Shown here piece after piece: positions 1-7,155 of a stretch of 34,330 nt of DNA. The stretch lies in the IMG/VR virus record IMGVR_UViG_3300007640_000113, positions 1 through 34,330 of that record, one strand, 5' to 3'. Each line of letters begins with the position of its first letter. Positions within the stretch are counted from its first letter, which is position 1. This DNA is from a virus. The notes under the pieces are model-generated. The model ran no database searches. It was given only the letters and a program-made list of their open reading frames with translations, and was not told the DNA's origin. Both the position numbers and the translations under genes were made by a program.

Positions 1-123
1 ATGGCAGTACTAAGATTCATGACATTATTTGTGGGGTGAGTACCGCCAGTAGTAGGTGAGCACCTCAGCAGTGAGGCACCGAATCTGTCGGGTAACTGCT
101 ACTCACTCCACATGTAATGTTAT
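1..123. other. long imperfect hairpin with structured tip; unknown structured RNA or DNA element
   Basis: Bases 19-42 pair with 100-123 over 24 positions: 20 Watson-Crick pairs, 3 G-T wobbles (21/121, 28/114, 35/107) and one T-T mismatch (29/113). The 57-base tip folds further: 55-58 with 77-80, and 63-67 (CCTCA) with 72-76 (TGAGG) around the loop GCAG. G-T pairs inside so long a stem fit an RNA structure better than a DNA cruciform. No T-run follows, so it is not an ordinary intrinsic terminator. A 12-codon frame from base 1 ends at 39 and may be the tail of a gene outside the window. I do not recognise a known riboswitch or ncRNA family. Confidence 0.6.
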
Positions 124-484
124 ACTCAGATTGAAAATGGTGACTTTCTAGATAAGTCAACCTGTTAACATTACAACAAAACAGTTAGGATCATCGATAT
201 GACACTAGAGACACTAGAAGAACTTGGGTAATAAAAATTAGAGACACGTCGAGTAACGTCGACTAGTCTGGAGCTGGAACCTTCGATGAATAGAAATGAG
301 ATCGTAACTCATAAACAAATGCTCATGAAAGGGGAATAGGATACCTATCTGCATGTATACAGATAAAGATGAATAATGGAGGATACCGTAGACTTTAGAT
401 ATTGGTAAGTACCGAGTCGAGAGCTTCCGTTGAAACTTATTCATCATCCTACAATAAACTTAAGCAGCACAATGGAGAGTTCGA
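124..484. other. gene-free, hairpin-rich leader region ahead of the early genes
   Basis: No convincing gene lies here; the only short plus-strand frame of note (199-231, ten codons) is part of a duplication. Small inverted repeats follow one another: 141-146/154-159; 242-245/266-269 enclosing a GTCGA/TCGAC stem; 296-300/308-312; 336-340/344-348 (ATAGG-ATA-CCTAT, five pairs with a three-base loop); 346-351/360-365; and 369-377/437-445 (nine pairs). Together they suggest a structured leader or a promoter region. The three-base-loop hairpin matches the form of N4 virion RNA polymerase promoters, which matters because a virion-polymerase-like gene lies at the other end of the window. Confidence 0.45.
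207..230 (+). repeat. 24-bp direct repeat, copy 1 (copy 2 at 496-519)
   Basis: The 24 bases at 207-230 are identical to 496-519. Copy 2 encodes the start of the first real gene (residues ETLEELGY). Copy 1 encodes the same residues in a ten-codon frame from ATG 199 that stops at 229-231. This looks like a partial duplication of a gene start, leaving a stub upstream. Confidence 0.9.
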
Positions 485-775
485 ATGAAGCAGCCAGAGA
501 CACTAGAAGAACTTGGGTACAGAATAGACGACCCTGAAAACCCGCCGCCAAAGGATGGGACGCAGATTCTGCTTCGACAGGATTCCTACGGGTATTTCCT
601 TGGATGGTACGATACAAACGTATCAAGGCTACGTCAGCAAGGCATTGCACCTAGTTTCCCGTGGGCGTTCATCGACAAAGATTTCGACCAAGATTGCGAA
701 ATAAACGGGTTTCAAGAGGGACCAAACGGACCCACCCACTGGATGCCGCTACCCAAGCCACCCAAAGGAGAATAA
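485..775 (+). CDS. small protein with DUF551-like C-terminus
   Basis: A 96-residue protein. The C-terminal stretch THWMPLPKPP is the signature ending of DUF551-type phage and prophage proteins, which also carry an earlier PxxG...W pattern; here PPKDGTQILLR and a following GWY fit. The function of that family is not known. GGAGAG at 474-479 is the ribosome site for ATG 485. The gene is clearly GC-richer than most of the window (about 57% over 541-600, against about 32% over 5161-5220), which suggests recent arrival from another source. Its first codons are duplicated upstream at 207-230. Confidence 0.75.
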   Translation: MKQPETLEELGYRIDDPENPPPKDGTQILLRQDSYGYFLGWYDTNVSRLRQQGIAPSFPWAFIDKDFDQDCEINGFQEGPNGPTHWMPLPKPPKGE

Positions 776-778
776 GTG

Positions 779-979
779 ATGACTTGTTCCAAATGCGGAG
801 GGGAGATGCACAAGGGCATCGCAACCGGACAGACTATCGTCGGCGGTATGCCAGACTTTGAAGGGGAAAGCCACTCGTCAACCTTCTACTCAGGTGGTCC
901 GGGTGAGATTATACCTTGCATGAAGTGTAAAGACTGCGGATGGTCCGTAAGTCCACCAAAGGAGACTGAATATGTATAA
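779..979 (+). CDS. small zinc-ribbon-like protein
   Basis: A 66-residue protein with two cysteine pairs: CSKC near the N-terminus and a CMKCKDC cluster near the C-terminus, about 45 residues apart. This is the layout of a zinc ribbon, with a Gly/Ser-rich stretch between. ATG 779 is preferred over GTG 776 because AAAGGAG at 764-770 sits correctly before it. It follows the previous stop by three bases and shares that gene's higher GC, so the two probably arrived together. The function is unknown; such small ribbons often bind nucleic acid or a host enzyme. Confidence 0.7.
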   Translation: MTCSKCGGEMHKGIATGQTIVGGMPDFEGESHSSTFYSGGPGEIIPCMKCKDCGWSVSPPKETEYV

Positions 980-1124
980 TGAATGGTTTAATTTTATTAA
1001 ACTACGACTAATCGATGTAAACTTAGCATACTCACTTAGTTATGGTTTTACAAAAATAGCTAAACAATACATAGACGAAGAAGGTTGTGGTGCAGTGTTT
1101 GCAAGTTTGGAGTTTGACAAATGA
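972..1124 (+). CDS. 50-residue hypothetical protein
   Basis: This short frame (MYNEWFNFIKLRLID... to ...FASLEFDK) starts inside the last codons of the zinc-ribbon gene and ends with the TGA of an ATGA overlap with thyX (ATG 1121). It exactly fills the only gap between the two genes, and such coupled overlaps are the rule in this operon, so I take it as real. The composition is ordinary for a soluble protein, with aromatic residues at the start. I recognise no family. Confidence 0.6.
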   Translation: MYNEWFNFIKLRLIDVNLAYSLSYGFTKIAKQYIDEEGCGAVFASLEFDK

Positions 1125-1846
1125 AACCATATATTAAGTCAACATTAGTAGATCACATGGGCAGCGACTTATCCGTTGTTAACGCAGCGAGAGTATCCTT
1201 CGGAAAGAAAAGTCAATTCGAAGGAGGATCACACCCTTACTATGATCCACTTACAAATATCTTAAATTATAAAGATAAAAAGCTAATCAAATACCTCGCT
1301 AAACACAAGCATTTCAGCCCATTTGGGCATGCATTCGCATCGTTCCACGTAAAGGCCCCTATCTTCGTGGCGAGACAGCTAGTTAAACATAAATTCCTAC
1401 GTTGGAATGAGATCAGTCGTAGGTACGTTGATAATGAACCAGAGTTCTATATTCCTGATGTGTGGCGTGGTAAGGGTGCTAATAAGAAACAGGGTAGCGA
1501 AGGTGTGATTAACTTAAATGCGATAGGTCTAGCTGGCAAATCACCCACACACGAGTCTGATTGGGAAGCCAGCTTACTTGAAAGTATTTACGAAGGATAC
1601 AGTCACACACTAGGTAACTACGATGCAATGATTAAGGCTGGTGTCGCCCCCGAAATGGCACGGATGACTTTGCCACAAAGCACAATGACTGAGTGGTACT
1701 GGTCAGGTAGCTTAGACGCCTTCGCTGACATGTACAACCTAAGAGCTAAACCAGACGCTCAAGAAGAATCTAGATATGTAGCCTATCAGATAGGGGATAA
1801 AATGCAAGAGCTATTTCCAGAATCTTGGAAAGAGCTAACAAGGTAG
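1121..1846 (+). CDS. thyX: flavin-dependent thymidylate synthase ThyX
   Basis: ThyX makes dTMP from dUMP using methylene-tetrahydrofolate and FAD. At 241 residues it is of normal length. The family motif lies at 85-102: RQLVKHKFLRWNEISRRY. The strict form has RHR before the NExSxRY segment; here it reads K89-H90-K91, while W95-N96-E97-x-S99-x-R101-Y102 is intact. The C-terminal block with EMARMTLPQSTMTEWYW and the later AQEESR stretch also fits ThyX. It overlaps the previous small gene by ATGA. With RNR, dNMP kinase and MazG downstream it belongs to the nucleotide-supply set. The Lys-for-Arg changes in the motif are the only oddity. Confidence 0.93.
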   Translation: MKPYIKSTLVDHMGSDLSVVNAARVSFGKKSQFEGGSHPYYDPLTNILNYKDKKLIKYLAKHKHFSPFGHAFASFHVKAPIFVARQLVKHKFLRWNEISRRYVDNEPEFYIPDVWRGKGANKKQGSEGVINLNAIGLAGKSPTHESDWEASLLESIYEGYSHTLGNYDAMIKAGVAPEMARMTLPQSTMTEWYWSGSLDAFADMYNLRAKPDAQEESRYVAYQIGDKMQELFPESWKELTR

Positions 1847-1857
1847 CTAAACTATTA

Positions 1858-1934
1858 GCTCTTTTAGCTCAGTTGGATAGAGCGACCGACTTCTAATCGG
1901 TAGGTCCGGGGTTCGAATCCCTGAGAGAGCACCA
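1858..1934 (+). tRNA. tRNA-Arg (anticodon TCT), CCA encoded
   Basis: A full cloverleaf is visible. The acceptor stem is 1858-1864 with 1924-1930 (one wobble), the D stem GCTC/GAGC, and the anticodon stem ACCGA/TCGGT around the loop CTTCTAA, giving anticodon TCT. The T stem is CGGGG/CCCTG around TTCGAAT, then discriminator A1931 and an encoded CCA at 1932-1934. It reads AGA, a codon very common in the plus-strand genes here, so it probably makes up for a host that uses AGA rarely. It lies just after thyX, reading the same way. Confidence 0.96.
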
Positions 1935-1950
1935 TAATAAAGGAAAAGAT

Positions 1951-2181
1951 GTGAAACTAGAATCTATTAATAGAGATTACTTCACTATATACTTAGTAGA
2001 TAAATCAGAAAACATGATGGTTTTATATGATAACTTAACCGACAGAGAACTAGCACTTAGCCTTATTGATAATGCGAAAGTAAGAGAGCTAATACTAGTA
2101 CAAACAACAAGTAAAGTTATACTAACCAGAATTAATGATGGATGGAATGATGGATGTAATGATGGATGGAATGAAGATTGA
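1951..2181 (+). CDS. hypothetical protein ending in NDG[WC] repeats
   Basis: A 76-residue protein starting at GTG 1951, with AAAGGAAAAG at 1940-1948 as ribosome site. The body looks like a small alpha/beta domain (YFTIYLVDKSENMMVLYDN). It ends in NDGW-NDGC-NDGW-NED, which is coded by a 12-bp tandem repeat at 2134-2175, so the tail has probably grown by replication slippage. The repeat runs into the start of the next gene, which is read in another frame. I recognise no family. Confidence 0.6.
   Translation: MKLESINRDYFTIYLVDKSENMMVLYDNLTDRELALSLIDNAKVRELILVQTTSKVILTRINDGWNDGCNDGWNED
2134..2175 (+). repeat. 12-bp tandem repeat, three copies plus a half
   Basis: Units at 2134-2145, 2146-2157 and 2158-2169 read AATGATGGATGG (middle copy ending in T), followed by a half unit AATGAA. 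One frame gives the NDG[WC] tail of the upstream gene. Another gives MMDG-type residues that run in frame into the next gene from ATG 2135. A change in copy number would keep both frames because the unit is 12 bases. Confidence 0.9.
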
Positions 2182-2338
2182 TAAAGAACCATTAGATGAA
2201 GAATTTCTTAGGAAAGAAGATAGACTCTTTGACCGAATGGATAAGGCTGCGATAGAGTCAGACTGGGATGAGTATTTAAGGCTCGCAGATAAACACGAAG
2301 ATTTGGAAATAGAATACAATATTAAACGATACGAATAA
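2171..2338 (+). CDS. hypothetical acidic protein, 55 residues
   Basis: Read from ATG 2171 (MKIDKEPLDEEFLRKEDRLFDRMD...). An in-frame ATG at 2135, inside the 12-bp repeat, would add twelve Met/Asp/Gly residues; I prefer 2171 because those residues look like read-through of the repeat, but the ribosome site is weak for both. It is highly charged and probably helical, and overlaps the previous gene by 11 bases. No family is recognised. Confidence 0.5.
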   Translation: MKIDKEPLDEEFLRKEDRLFDRMDKAAIESDWDEYLRLADKHEDLEIEYNIKRYE

Positions 2339-2396
2339 TTAAAAAAATGATTACAGCTAGTACACAGATACTCGCTAATAAAAGGACACGATAAAA

Positions 2397-2924
2397 ATGA
2401 CTAAAGAAAAATTCGAAGGCGCACGAGAACGGTTGTTCCAGAATGTTGAATTTAACTACTTCAAGAACAAGCCTGTAAACTTTAAGGGTAAAGATCAATG
2501 GGAAGTATCCATCAAAACAAATGACCCAGCACAAGCTGAAGAGTGGGAAAATGGACATCTAAACGTTCGTCACAATGGTACTAGTACTAAAATGCCGACA
2601 GAGTGGACATCCTCACTGAATCGTAAAGTATTCAAAAATGATGGAACTCCAAATGAGCCAGTACGAGTAGTAGACGAAACCCGTAGACCATACTCTGAAG
2701 AAGAGCGTAAGAAGATTGGTAATGGATCACGAGGTAACGTAATTGTATGGCAGGGACATTACGACAATGAACACGGTAAAGGCGTATCGAAGAGCCTTAC
2801 AGCTATGCAGATTCCACGAGATATGCTACAAGTATATGAGGGTTCTATGGAGACAGTTGACTTTGATCTAATTGGTGAAGTATCTAAATCTGATGGAACA
2901 TCCTCAAACGAAGACTTGTTCTAG
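2397..2924 (+). CDS. single-stranded DNA-binding protein, T7 gp2.5 type
   Basis: A 175-residue protein. The region GNGSRGNVIVWQGHY followed by KSLTAMQIPRDMLQVYEG matches the later strands of the OB fold in phage SSBs of the gp2.5 class. The acidic tail ending EDLF is the mark of these proteins: the last Phe contacts the replicative polymerase and helicase in T7. It would coat single strands during replication and recombination. If the virion polymerase proposed below works as in N4, SSB would also assist early transcription. AAAAGGA precedes the ATG. A strong hairpin follows the gene at 2934-2957. Confidence 0.85.
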   Translation: MTKEKFEGARERLFQNVEFNYFKNKPVNFKGKDQWEVSIKTNDPAQAEEWENGHLNVRHNGTSTKMPTEWTSSLNRKVFKNDGTPNEPVRVVDETRRPYSEEERKKIGNGSRGNVIVWQGHYDNEHGKGVSKSLTAMQIPRDMLQVYEGSMETVDFDLIGEVSKSDGTSSNEDLF

Positions 2925-2933
2925 GATCAAATA

Positions 2934-2957
2934 GAGTCGGGGAGAAATCCCTGACTC
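2934..2957 (+). terminator. hairpin with GAAA loop after the SSB gene
   Basis: GAGTCGGGGA (2934-2943) pairs with TCCCTGACTC (2948-2957) over ten positions including one G-T wobble, around the tetraloop GAAA. There is no T-run, so it may be a terminator for a phage polymerase, an RNA stabiliser or a processing site. A hairpin of the same design lies after the RNR gene (12662-12687). The rest of 2958-3030 shows nothing else clear. Confidence 0.6.
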
Positions 2958-3030
2958 ACCAAAAGAACGATAAAGACTTAAAGTATGACGTAAACAAAAT
3001 TGTAAGTTTTGAATTGAAAGGAACTACAAA

Positions 3031-3420
3031 ATGAACGAATATAAAATCTCAACACTAGTAAACACACGAGTACTGAACTACAGATTCTCGGTTAAGTCTA
3101 AGAGTGATCCACAATATGTAAAACTGAGTCAATCAATCAAGGAACATAACCTTAAACAGACTCAAAGAGAACTTGCAGACCTAGAGCCACACTTCCTTCG
3201 AATTCGTGGACGTGGACGTAATCCAATTATGTCTGGACCACAAAATTCCCGATCAGTAACCGACGATAACGCATCCTACTTCGATGTATATGTACAACGA
3301 GATACAGATGCTATGGCTCGATATCGTATTAGAACTGCAAAGAATAGGGCAAAAGGTATCATCACCACATCAATCAAAAATATTGCTAATCTGATGGTGC
3401 CGACACAAGCTACAAACTAA
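3031..3420 (+). CDS. hypothetical protein, 129 residues
   Basis: A basic protein with charged helices in its first half (QSIKEHNLKQTQRELADLEP) and an RGRGRNP patch near the middle that could contact nucleic acid. AAAGGA precedes ATG 3031. It sits between SSB and the rIIA-like gene. I recognise no family. Confidence 0.65.
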   Translation: MNEYKISTLVNTRVLNYRFSVKSKSDPQYVKLSQSIKEHNLKQTQRELADLEPHFLRIRGRGRNPIMSGPQNSRSVTDDNASYFDVYVQRDTDAMARYRIRTAKNRAKGIITTSIKNIANLMVPTQATN

Positions 3421-3445
3421 TAACTCTAAATAGAAAGGGCTCATC

Positions 3446-5866
3446 ATGCTCATCAAAGAAAGTGAAGTCGAAGTAAGTTCAAGTGGAATGTTGTCAACAG
3501 ATGACCTAGGTATTAACTTGGACGGTGTTATGTTCGACAGTCTAATTAATGGTATCTACTCAAATAAGATTGCAGCAGGTATCAGAGAATACTCCACTAA
3601 TGCCAAGGATGCACACAGTGAAGCTGGGATTCCAAACAAACAGTTTGAAATTGGTCTTCCAACAGAAGACAACGCATACTTCGAATGTCGTGACTATGGT
3701 GAGTCCTTAACGCATGAAGAAGTGGTACACACATTCTCGGTGCTAGGAAAGTCAACTAAACGGAACTCTAATGAAGTTACAGGTTGTCTTGGCCTAGGGT
3801 CACAGTCAGCATTTGCGTATGCAAACATGTTCTCTATCACAACATGGAAAGATGGAAGAAAAAGTGACTATTCATGCTATAAGGGTGCAGATGGACGACC
3901 AAAAGTCTCAAAGATTACAGAAGTACCTTCATCAGAGCCTACAGGTCTAAGGGTATCCTACGCGGTAAAGCAAGCTGATGTAGACGCATTCAACCAAGAA
4001 GCATCTATACAACTAATGGGATTCGATCCACAACCAATAGTAACAAGAAAAACTAGAACATATAAACCGATTAACGAAAAAGAACTGTTAATTGAGGGAT
4101 CAGATTGGAAACTTTTCAAAAAAGAAAATGATTCAAGAGAACAAGCAATCGCAGTACAAGGATCAGTAAGCTACCCGATAAATGCAAATAATAAGAACCT
4201 AGTATCTACAATGGAAAGAAAATACGATTACAAAAAGAGGACCCCCTACAACTACAACTATTCAGCGTCAAATACTGAAAATATGTACGTTAAAATCGAA
4301 AGGTTACTTGAAAAGACTAGTATAATAGTTACATTTCCAATAGGTCAACTAAAGATGACTACAAGTAGAGAGTCATTGGGTTATGATGACTACACATGCC
4401 TAAATATTATTAACAAACTAGAAGATGTGATAAAAGACATTGAAGTATCTCTAGATAAAAAGTATGAGAACTTTGATAACCTAGGTGATGCTCGTAGGTT
4501 CAATGAACTATCTAATAAAGAGGGTGGGTTGAAAATATTAGAGAATATTACTGGATTAAATATAAGAAAGTGGAAAGGTCAAGAAGTATATAGCACATTC
4601 GTGCTAGAAGAAAGAGAAGATGAAAAAGACCTTAAAACTTATATAGGTGAAAGACAATACTCTAATGGTAGATCACAAAATTATCTAAAAGAAGATACAA
4701 GGGTTGAAGGATCGGTAAGGTTAATATATTCGGATTCTTATTCTACTAAATTTGGAGAAATAAAATCATCGTTCACTTACCCGACCACAAGACACAATGG
4801 TTCAAGAAAAGTTCTACAGATATGTAATATGAGTATAAGTAGTTTGGATAAAACTCACATTCTATTTGAAGTAAGTGACGAGTGTATCAAGTTATCTAAA
4901 AATAATCTAATGAGAGAATTCTGGTACAAATTCAATCAAGATAATAAATTTCTATGGGTAAAAGTTAGAACCCTTTCAGATGCGAGTAAGTTTCTAAAAC
5001 TGATCCACAATAAAAATGATACAAGGGTACATTATCTTCATAAACAAAAACCGCTTAAGCTAGTAAAAGGGGTAAATACATCATCGAATACAGGAACATT
5101 AACTGAGCGTACATTTAGATATATAACTCCATTACCTTATTGCATGAATAGCGGGATAGTAAGTGGAAGCTTTGATACAGTAAAAGGTAATATACCAGCT
5201 ATATTCTATTTTAAGAATAAATTCTATCTTACTCAGGATGATCTTATTAATGATATAAATGGTCAGAATGAGGGTACGACAAGAAGCAATCTATACGAAT
5301 GGATAAAAGACGTAGATGATAAAATAGCAGTTATAAATAGTAACCAGATTAAGTTCTTCAAAGATAATAGAAAACTATTTATACCTATAGAAGACTACAT
5401 GAAGAGTAAATGGATTAAGGATAACCCAAACTGGAAAAAAAGTTATGAAACCGTTAGCGGAATGACCAGTGAGGAATCATCTACAGAATTAAATCTAATC
5501 AAAAAGCTGATAAGGTTAGATACAAATCTAGGTATAAGGTTAGATAGGTTCAAAGACTCGTTATATAATGACAATAAGGTAAAAACTATAAAAGAAAAAC
5601 TATATGCGAGAGTGGAGTACCAACGTAAACCAAAAGACTTCCACATAATAATGGAAAAAGAAATAAAGAATGCGGAAAAGGCTAATCATAAATCTACATT
5701 AAAAAGAGAAAACTTAGTGATTGATTATATAAAAGATAAGCCAACTCTAAAATTTATGATGACGATGAATACCAATACCATATACGGATCAGGAGAAGAG
5801 AACTACAATGCTGCAATGATAGAAGTATTCAATAAAGAAAACAAAAAATGGAAAGAGGTTAAATAA
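3446..5866 (+). CDS. rIIA-like protein, GHKL-type ATPase fold
   Basis: At 806 residues it is somewhat longer than T4 rIIA (725). The N-terminal third carries the GHKL ATP site: E48...N52...D55 in REYSTNAKDAH, D83-x-G85 in CRDYGES, and G116-x-G118-S in LGLGSQSAFAY. This arrangement and the opening GVMFDSLINGIYSNK are typical of rIIA homologues. In T4, rIIA and rIIB affect lysis inhibition and growth in lambda lysogens; the biochemical role is unresolved. The C-terminal two thirds are poorly conserved and notably AT-rich. AAAGGG lies before ATG 3446. The stop overlaps the start of the rIIB-like gene (TAATG). Confidence 0.87.
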   Translation: MLIKESEVEVSSSGMLSTDDLGINLDGVMFDSLINGIYSNKIAAGIREYSTNAKDAHSEAGIPNKQFEIGLPTEDNAYFECRDYGESLTHEEVVHTFSVLGKSTKRNSNEVTGCLGLGSQSAFAYANMFSITTWKDGRKSDYSCYKGADGRPKVSKITEVPSSEPTGLRVSYAVKQADVDAFNQEASIQLMGFDPQPIVTRKTRTYKPINEKELLIEGSDWKLFKKENDSREQAIAVQGSVSYPINANNKNLVSTMERKYDYKKRTPYNYNYSASNTENMYVKIERLLEKTSIIVTFPIGQLKMTTSRESLGYDDYTCLNIINKLEDVIKDIEVSLDKKYENFDNLGDARRFNELSNKEGGLKILENITGLNIRKWKGQEVYSTFVLEEREDEKDLKTYIGERQYSNGRSQNYLKEDTRVEGSVRLIYSDSYSTKFGEIKSSFTYPTTRHNGSRKVLQICNMSISSLDKTHILFEVSDECIKLSKNNLMREFWYKFNQDNKFLWVKVRTLSDASKFLKLIHNKNDTRVHYLHKQKPLKLVKGVNTSSNTGTLTERTFRYITPLPYCMNSGIVSGSFDTVKGNIPAIFYFKNKFYLTQDDLINDINGQNEGTTRSNLYEWIKDVDDKIAVINSNQIKFFKDNRKLFIPIEDYMKSKWIKDNPNWKKSYETVSGMTSEESSTELNLIKKLIRLDTNLGIRLDRFKDSLYNDNKVKTIKEKLYARVEYQRKPKDFHIIMEKEIKNAEKANHKSTLKRENLVIDYIKDKPTLKFMMTMNTNTIYGSGEENYNAAMIEVFNKENKKWKEVK

Positions 5867-7065
5867 TGTTTATCCCTTATGTAATAAATAAAGTGAACGA
5901 AACAGAACAAATGACGGTATACCTCGGTGGTGTACCAACAGAGTTCGACAGTTCACACCCTAAATACCATGAGATTAAAAATAATATCTCAACACTTACG
6001 GAAAAGGAAGTAAGAGACCTGATTGATTCAGCTAAACAACTTCGTAAAGCAGTAAGTCGATTTGGTAACGTAAAAGTAGAAGATGGTCAAGTAACATACA
6101 AAGGTGAAGAAGTACACGGCTTCCTTGCAGACCGTATGGTACAAATGCTAAAAGACGGTATGGATATCAAGCCTTGGGCTCTATTCCTAGAGAACCTGAA
6201 AAAGAATCCAGCTAAACATGCAGTAGACGAACTGTACGGATGGCTAGAACATGCAAACATGCCAATCACTGACCGTGGACGCTTTCTAGCCTACAAGAAG
6301 GTAAAGGATGACTATACATCGTACCGAAACAACCCAGATGGAACATCGTTTCATAATGACATTGGTACGTTCGTATCTATGGATCGTAACAAAGTTGATG
6401 ATGATCGTACACGGACGTGCTCATCTGGACTCCACTTCTGCTCATGGGATTACCTACCAAGCTATATGGGTAATAGAGGTAAGGTAGTAATCCTAGAGAT
6501 TAACCCTGAACACGTTGTATCAATCCCTACGGACTATAATAATGCCAAAGGACGAGCAGCGGGTTATATGATTATCGGTGAGATTCCTGAAGATAAATGT
6601 GAACATGCATTCGAGAATACACCATATGTAAGTGTAAATGACATCGAATGGAGTGACATTGAAATCGACGAAGATATTGATTATAGTGAAATCGAAGATG
6701 GATGGTATGACGATATCGGAGACGACTACGATGAAGAGTTAGATTACGAAAGTGGCTATGTAGAAGGACTCTATGCAGGTAAGAATGGGTACAGTGACGT
6801 AGATATGGACCTATCAGAAGATTGCTTCCATACTTATTTCAGTTACCAGCAATATCTAAATGGATTTAAGGATGGATGGTATAATGGGAATAAGTATGAA
6901 GCAGTAAAAGAACCAACATTACCACTAAGCTACAATGACTTTGATAACTACGAGAACTACAAAAACTCTAATTCGCTTATTTCAAGAATAATTAGAGAAA
7001 TGAATCTATCACAATATGAACTTGAATTACTAACTAAAATCTGGGTATCTACAGATAATGTATAA
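5866..7065 (+). CDS. rIIB-like protein
   Basis: A 399-residue protein, longer than T4 rIIB (312). The central block from ITDRGRFLAYKKV through VSMDRNKVDDDR, TCSSGLHFCSWDYL and SIPTDYNNAKGRAAGY is the conserved core of rIIB homologues. After it comes a very acidic stretch (about residues 262-290), then a YxxGYxxGLYAG / NGFKDGWYNG pattern that often occurs in phage proteins of unknown role. It starts on the last base of the rIIA-like stop codon, so the two are translated together as in T4. A strong terminator follows at 7085-7137. Confidence 0.87.
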   Translation: MFIPYVINKVNETEQMTVYLGGVPTEFDSSHPKYHEIKNNISTLTEKEVRDLIDSAKQLRKAVSRFGNVKVEDGQVTYKGEEVHGFLADRMVQMLKDGMDIKPWALFLENLKKNPAKHAVDELYGWLEHANMPITDRGRFLAYKKVKDDYTSYRNNPDGTSFHNDIGTFVSMDRNKVDDDRTRTCSSGLHFCSWDYLPSYMGNRGKVVILEINPEHVVSIPTDYNNAKGRAAGYMIIGEIPEDKCEHAFENTPYVSVNDIEWSDIEIDEDIDYSEIEDGWYDDIGDDYDEELDYESGYVEGLYAGKNGYSDVDMDLSEDCFHTYFSYQQYLNGFKDGWYNGNKYEAVKEPTLPLSYNDFDNYENYKNSNSLISRIIREMNLSQYELELLTKIWVSTDNV

Positions 7066-7084
7066 TACTAACTAATACTAAATC

Positions 7085-7137
7085 GGAGGGAACCTCTGTA
7101 CATATAATGTGTACTAAGGTTCTCTCCATATTTTTTT
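7085..7137 (+). terminator. intrinsic terminator after the rII-like pair
   Basis: GGAGGGAACCT (7085-7095) pairs with AGGTTCTCTCC (7117-7127) over eleven positions with one wobble. Inside, GTACA (7098-7102) pairs with TGTAC (7110-7114). Seven Ts follow at 7131-7137. This is the clearest intrinsic terminator in the plus-strand block and ends the SSB-rIIA-rIIB group. Confidence 0.9.
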
Positions 7138-7155
7138 CATCGGAAAGGATGTAAA

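Noticed and set aside
31-111. Possible cobalamin or other known riboswitch in the leader, since a B12-dependent RNR is present
   Set aside because: GCCAGTAG is only a loose match to known boxes; no B12 box or other conserved core is visible, and the RNR gene is more than 10 kb away.
118-126. Extended -10 promoter (TGTTATACT) for the host polymerase
   Set aside because: No fitting -35 element at the usual spacing, and it sits in the stem of the long hairpin. Not enough to call.
427-455. Sigma-70 style TTGAAA ... TACAAT pair
   Set aside because: The spacing is only 14 bases, too short for a normal promoter.
3417-3440. T7/SP6-like promoter resemblance (TAATAACTCTAAATAGAAAG)
   Set aside because: The likeness comes mostly from stop codon plus ribosome site; similar strings at 2375 and 14990 do not align well enough for a consensus, and the spacing differs from T7.
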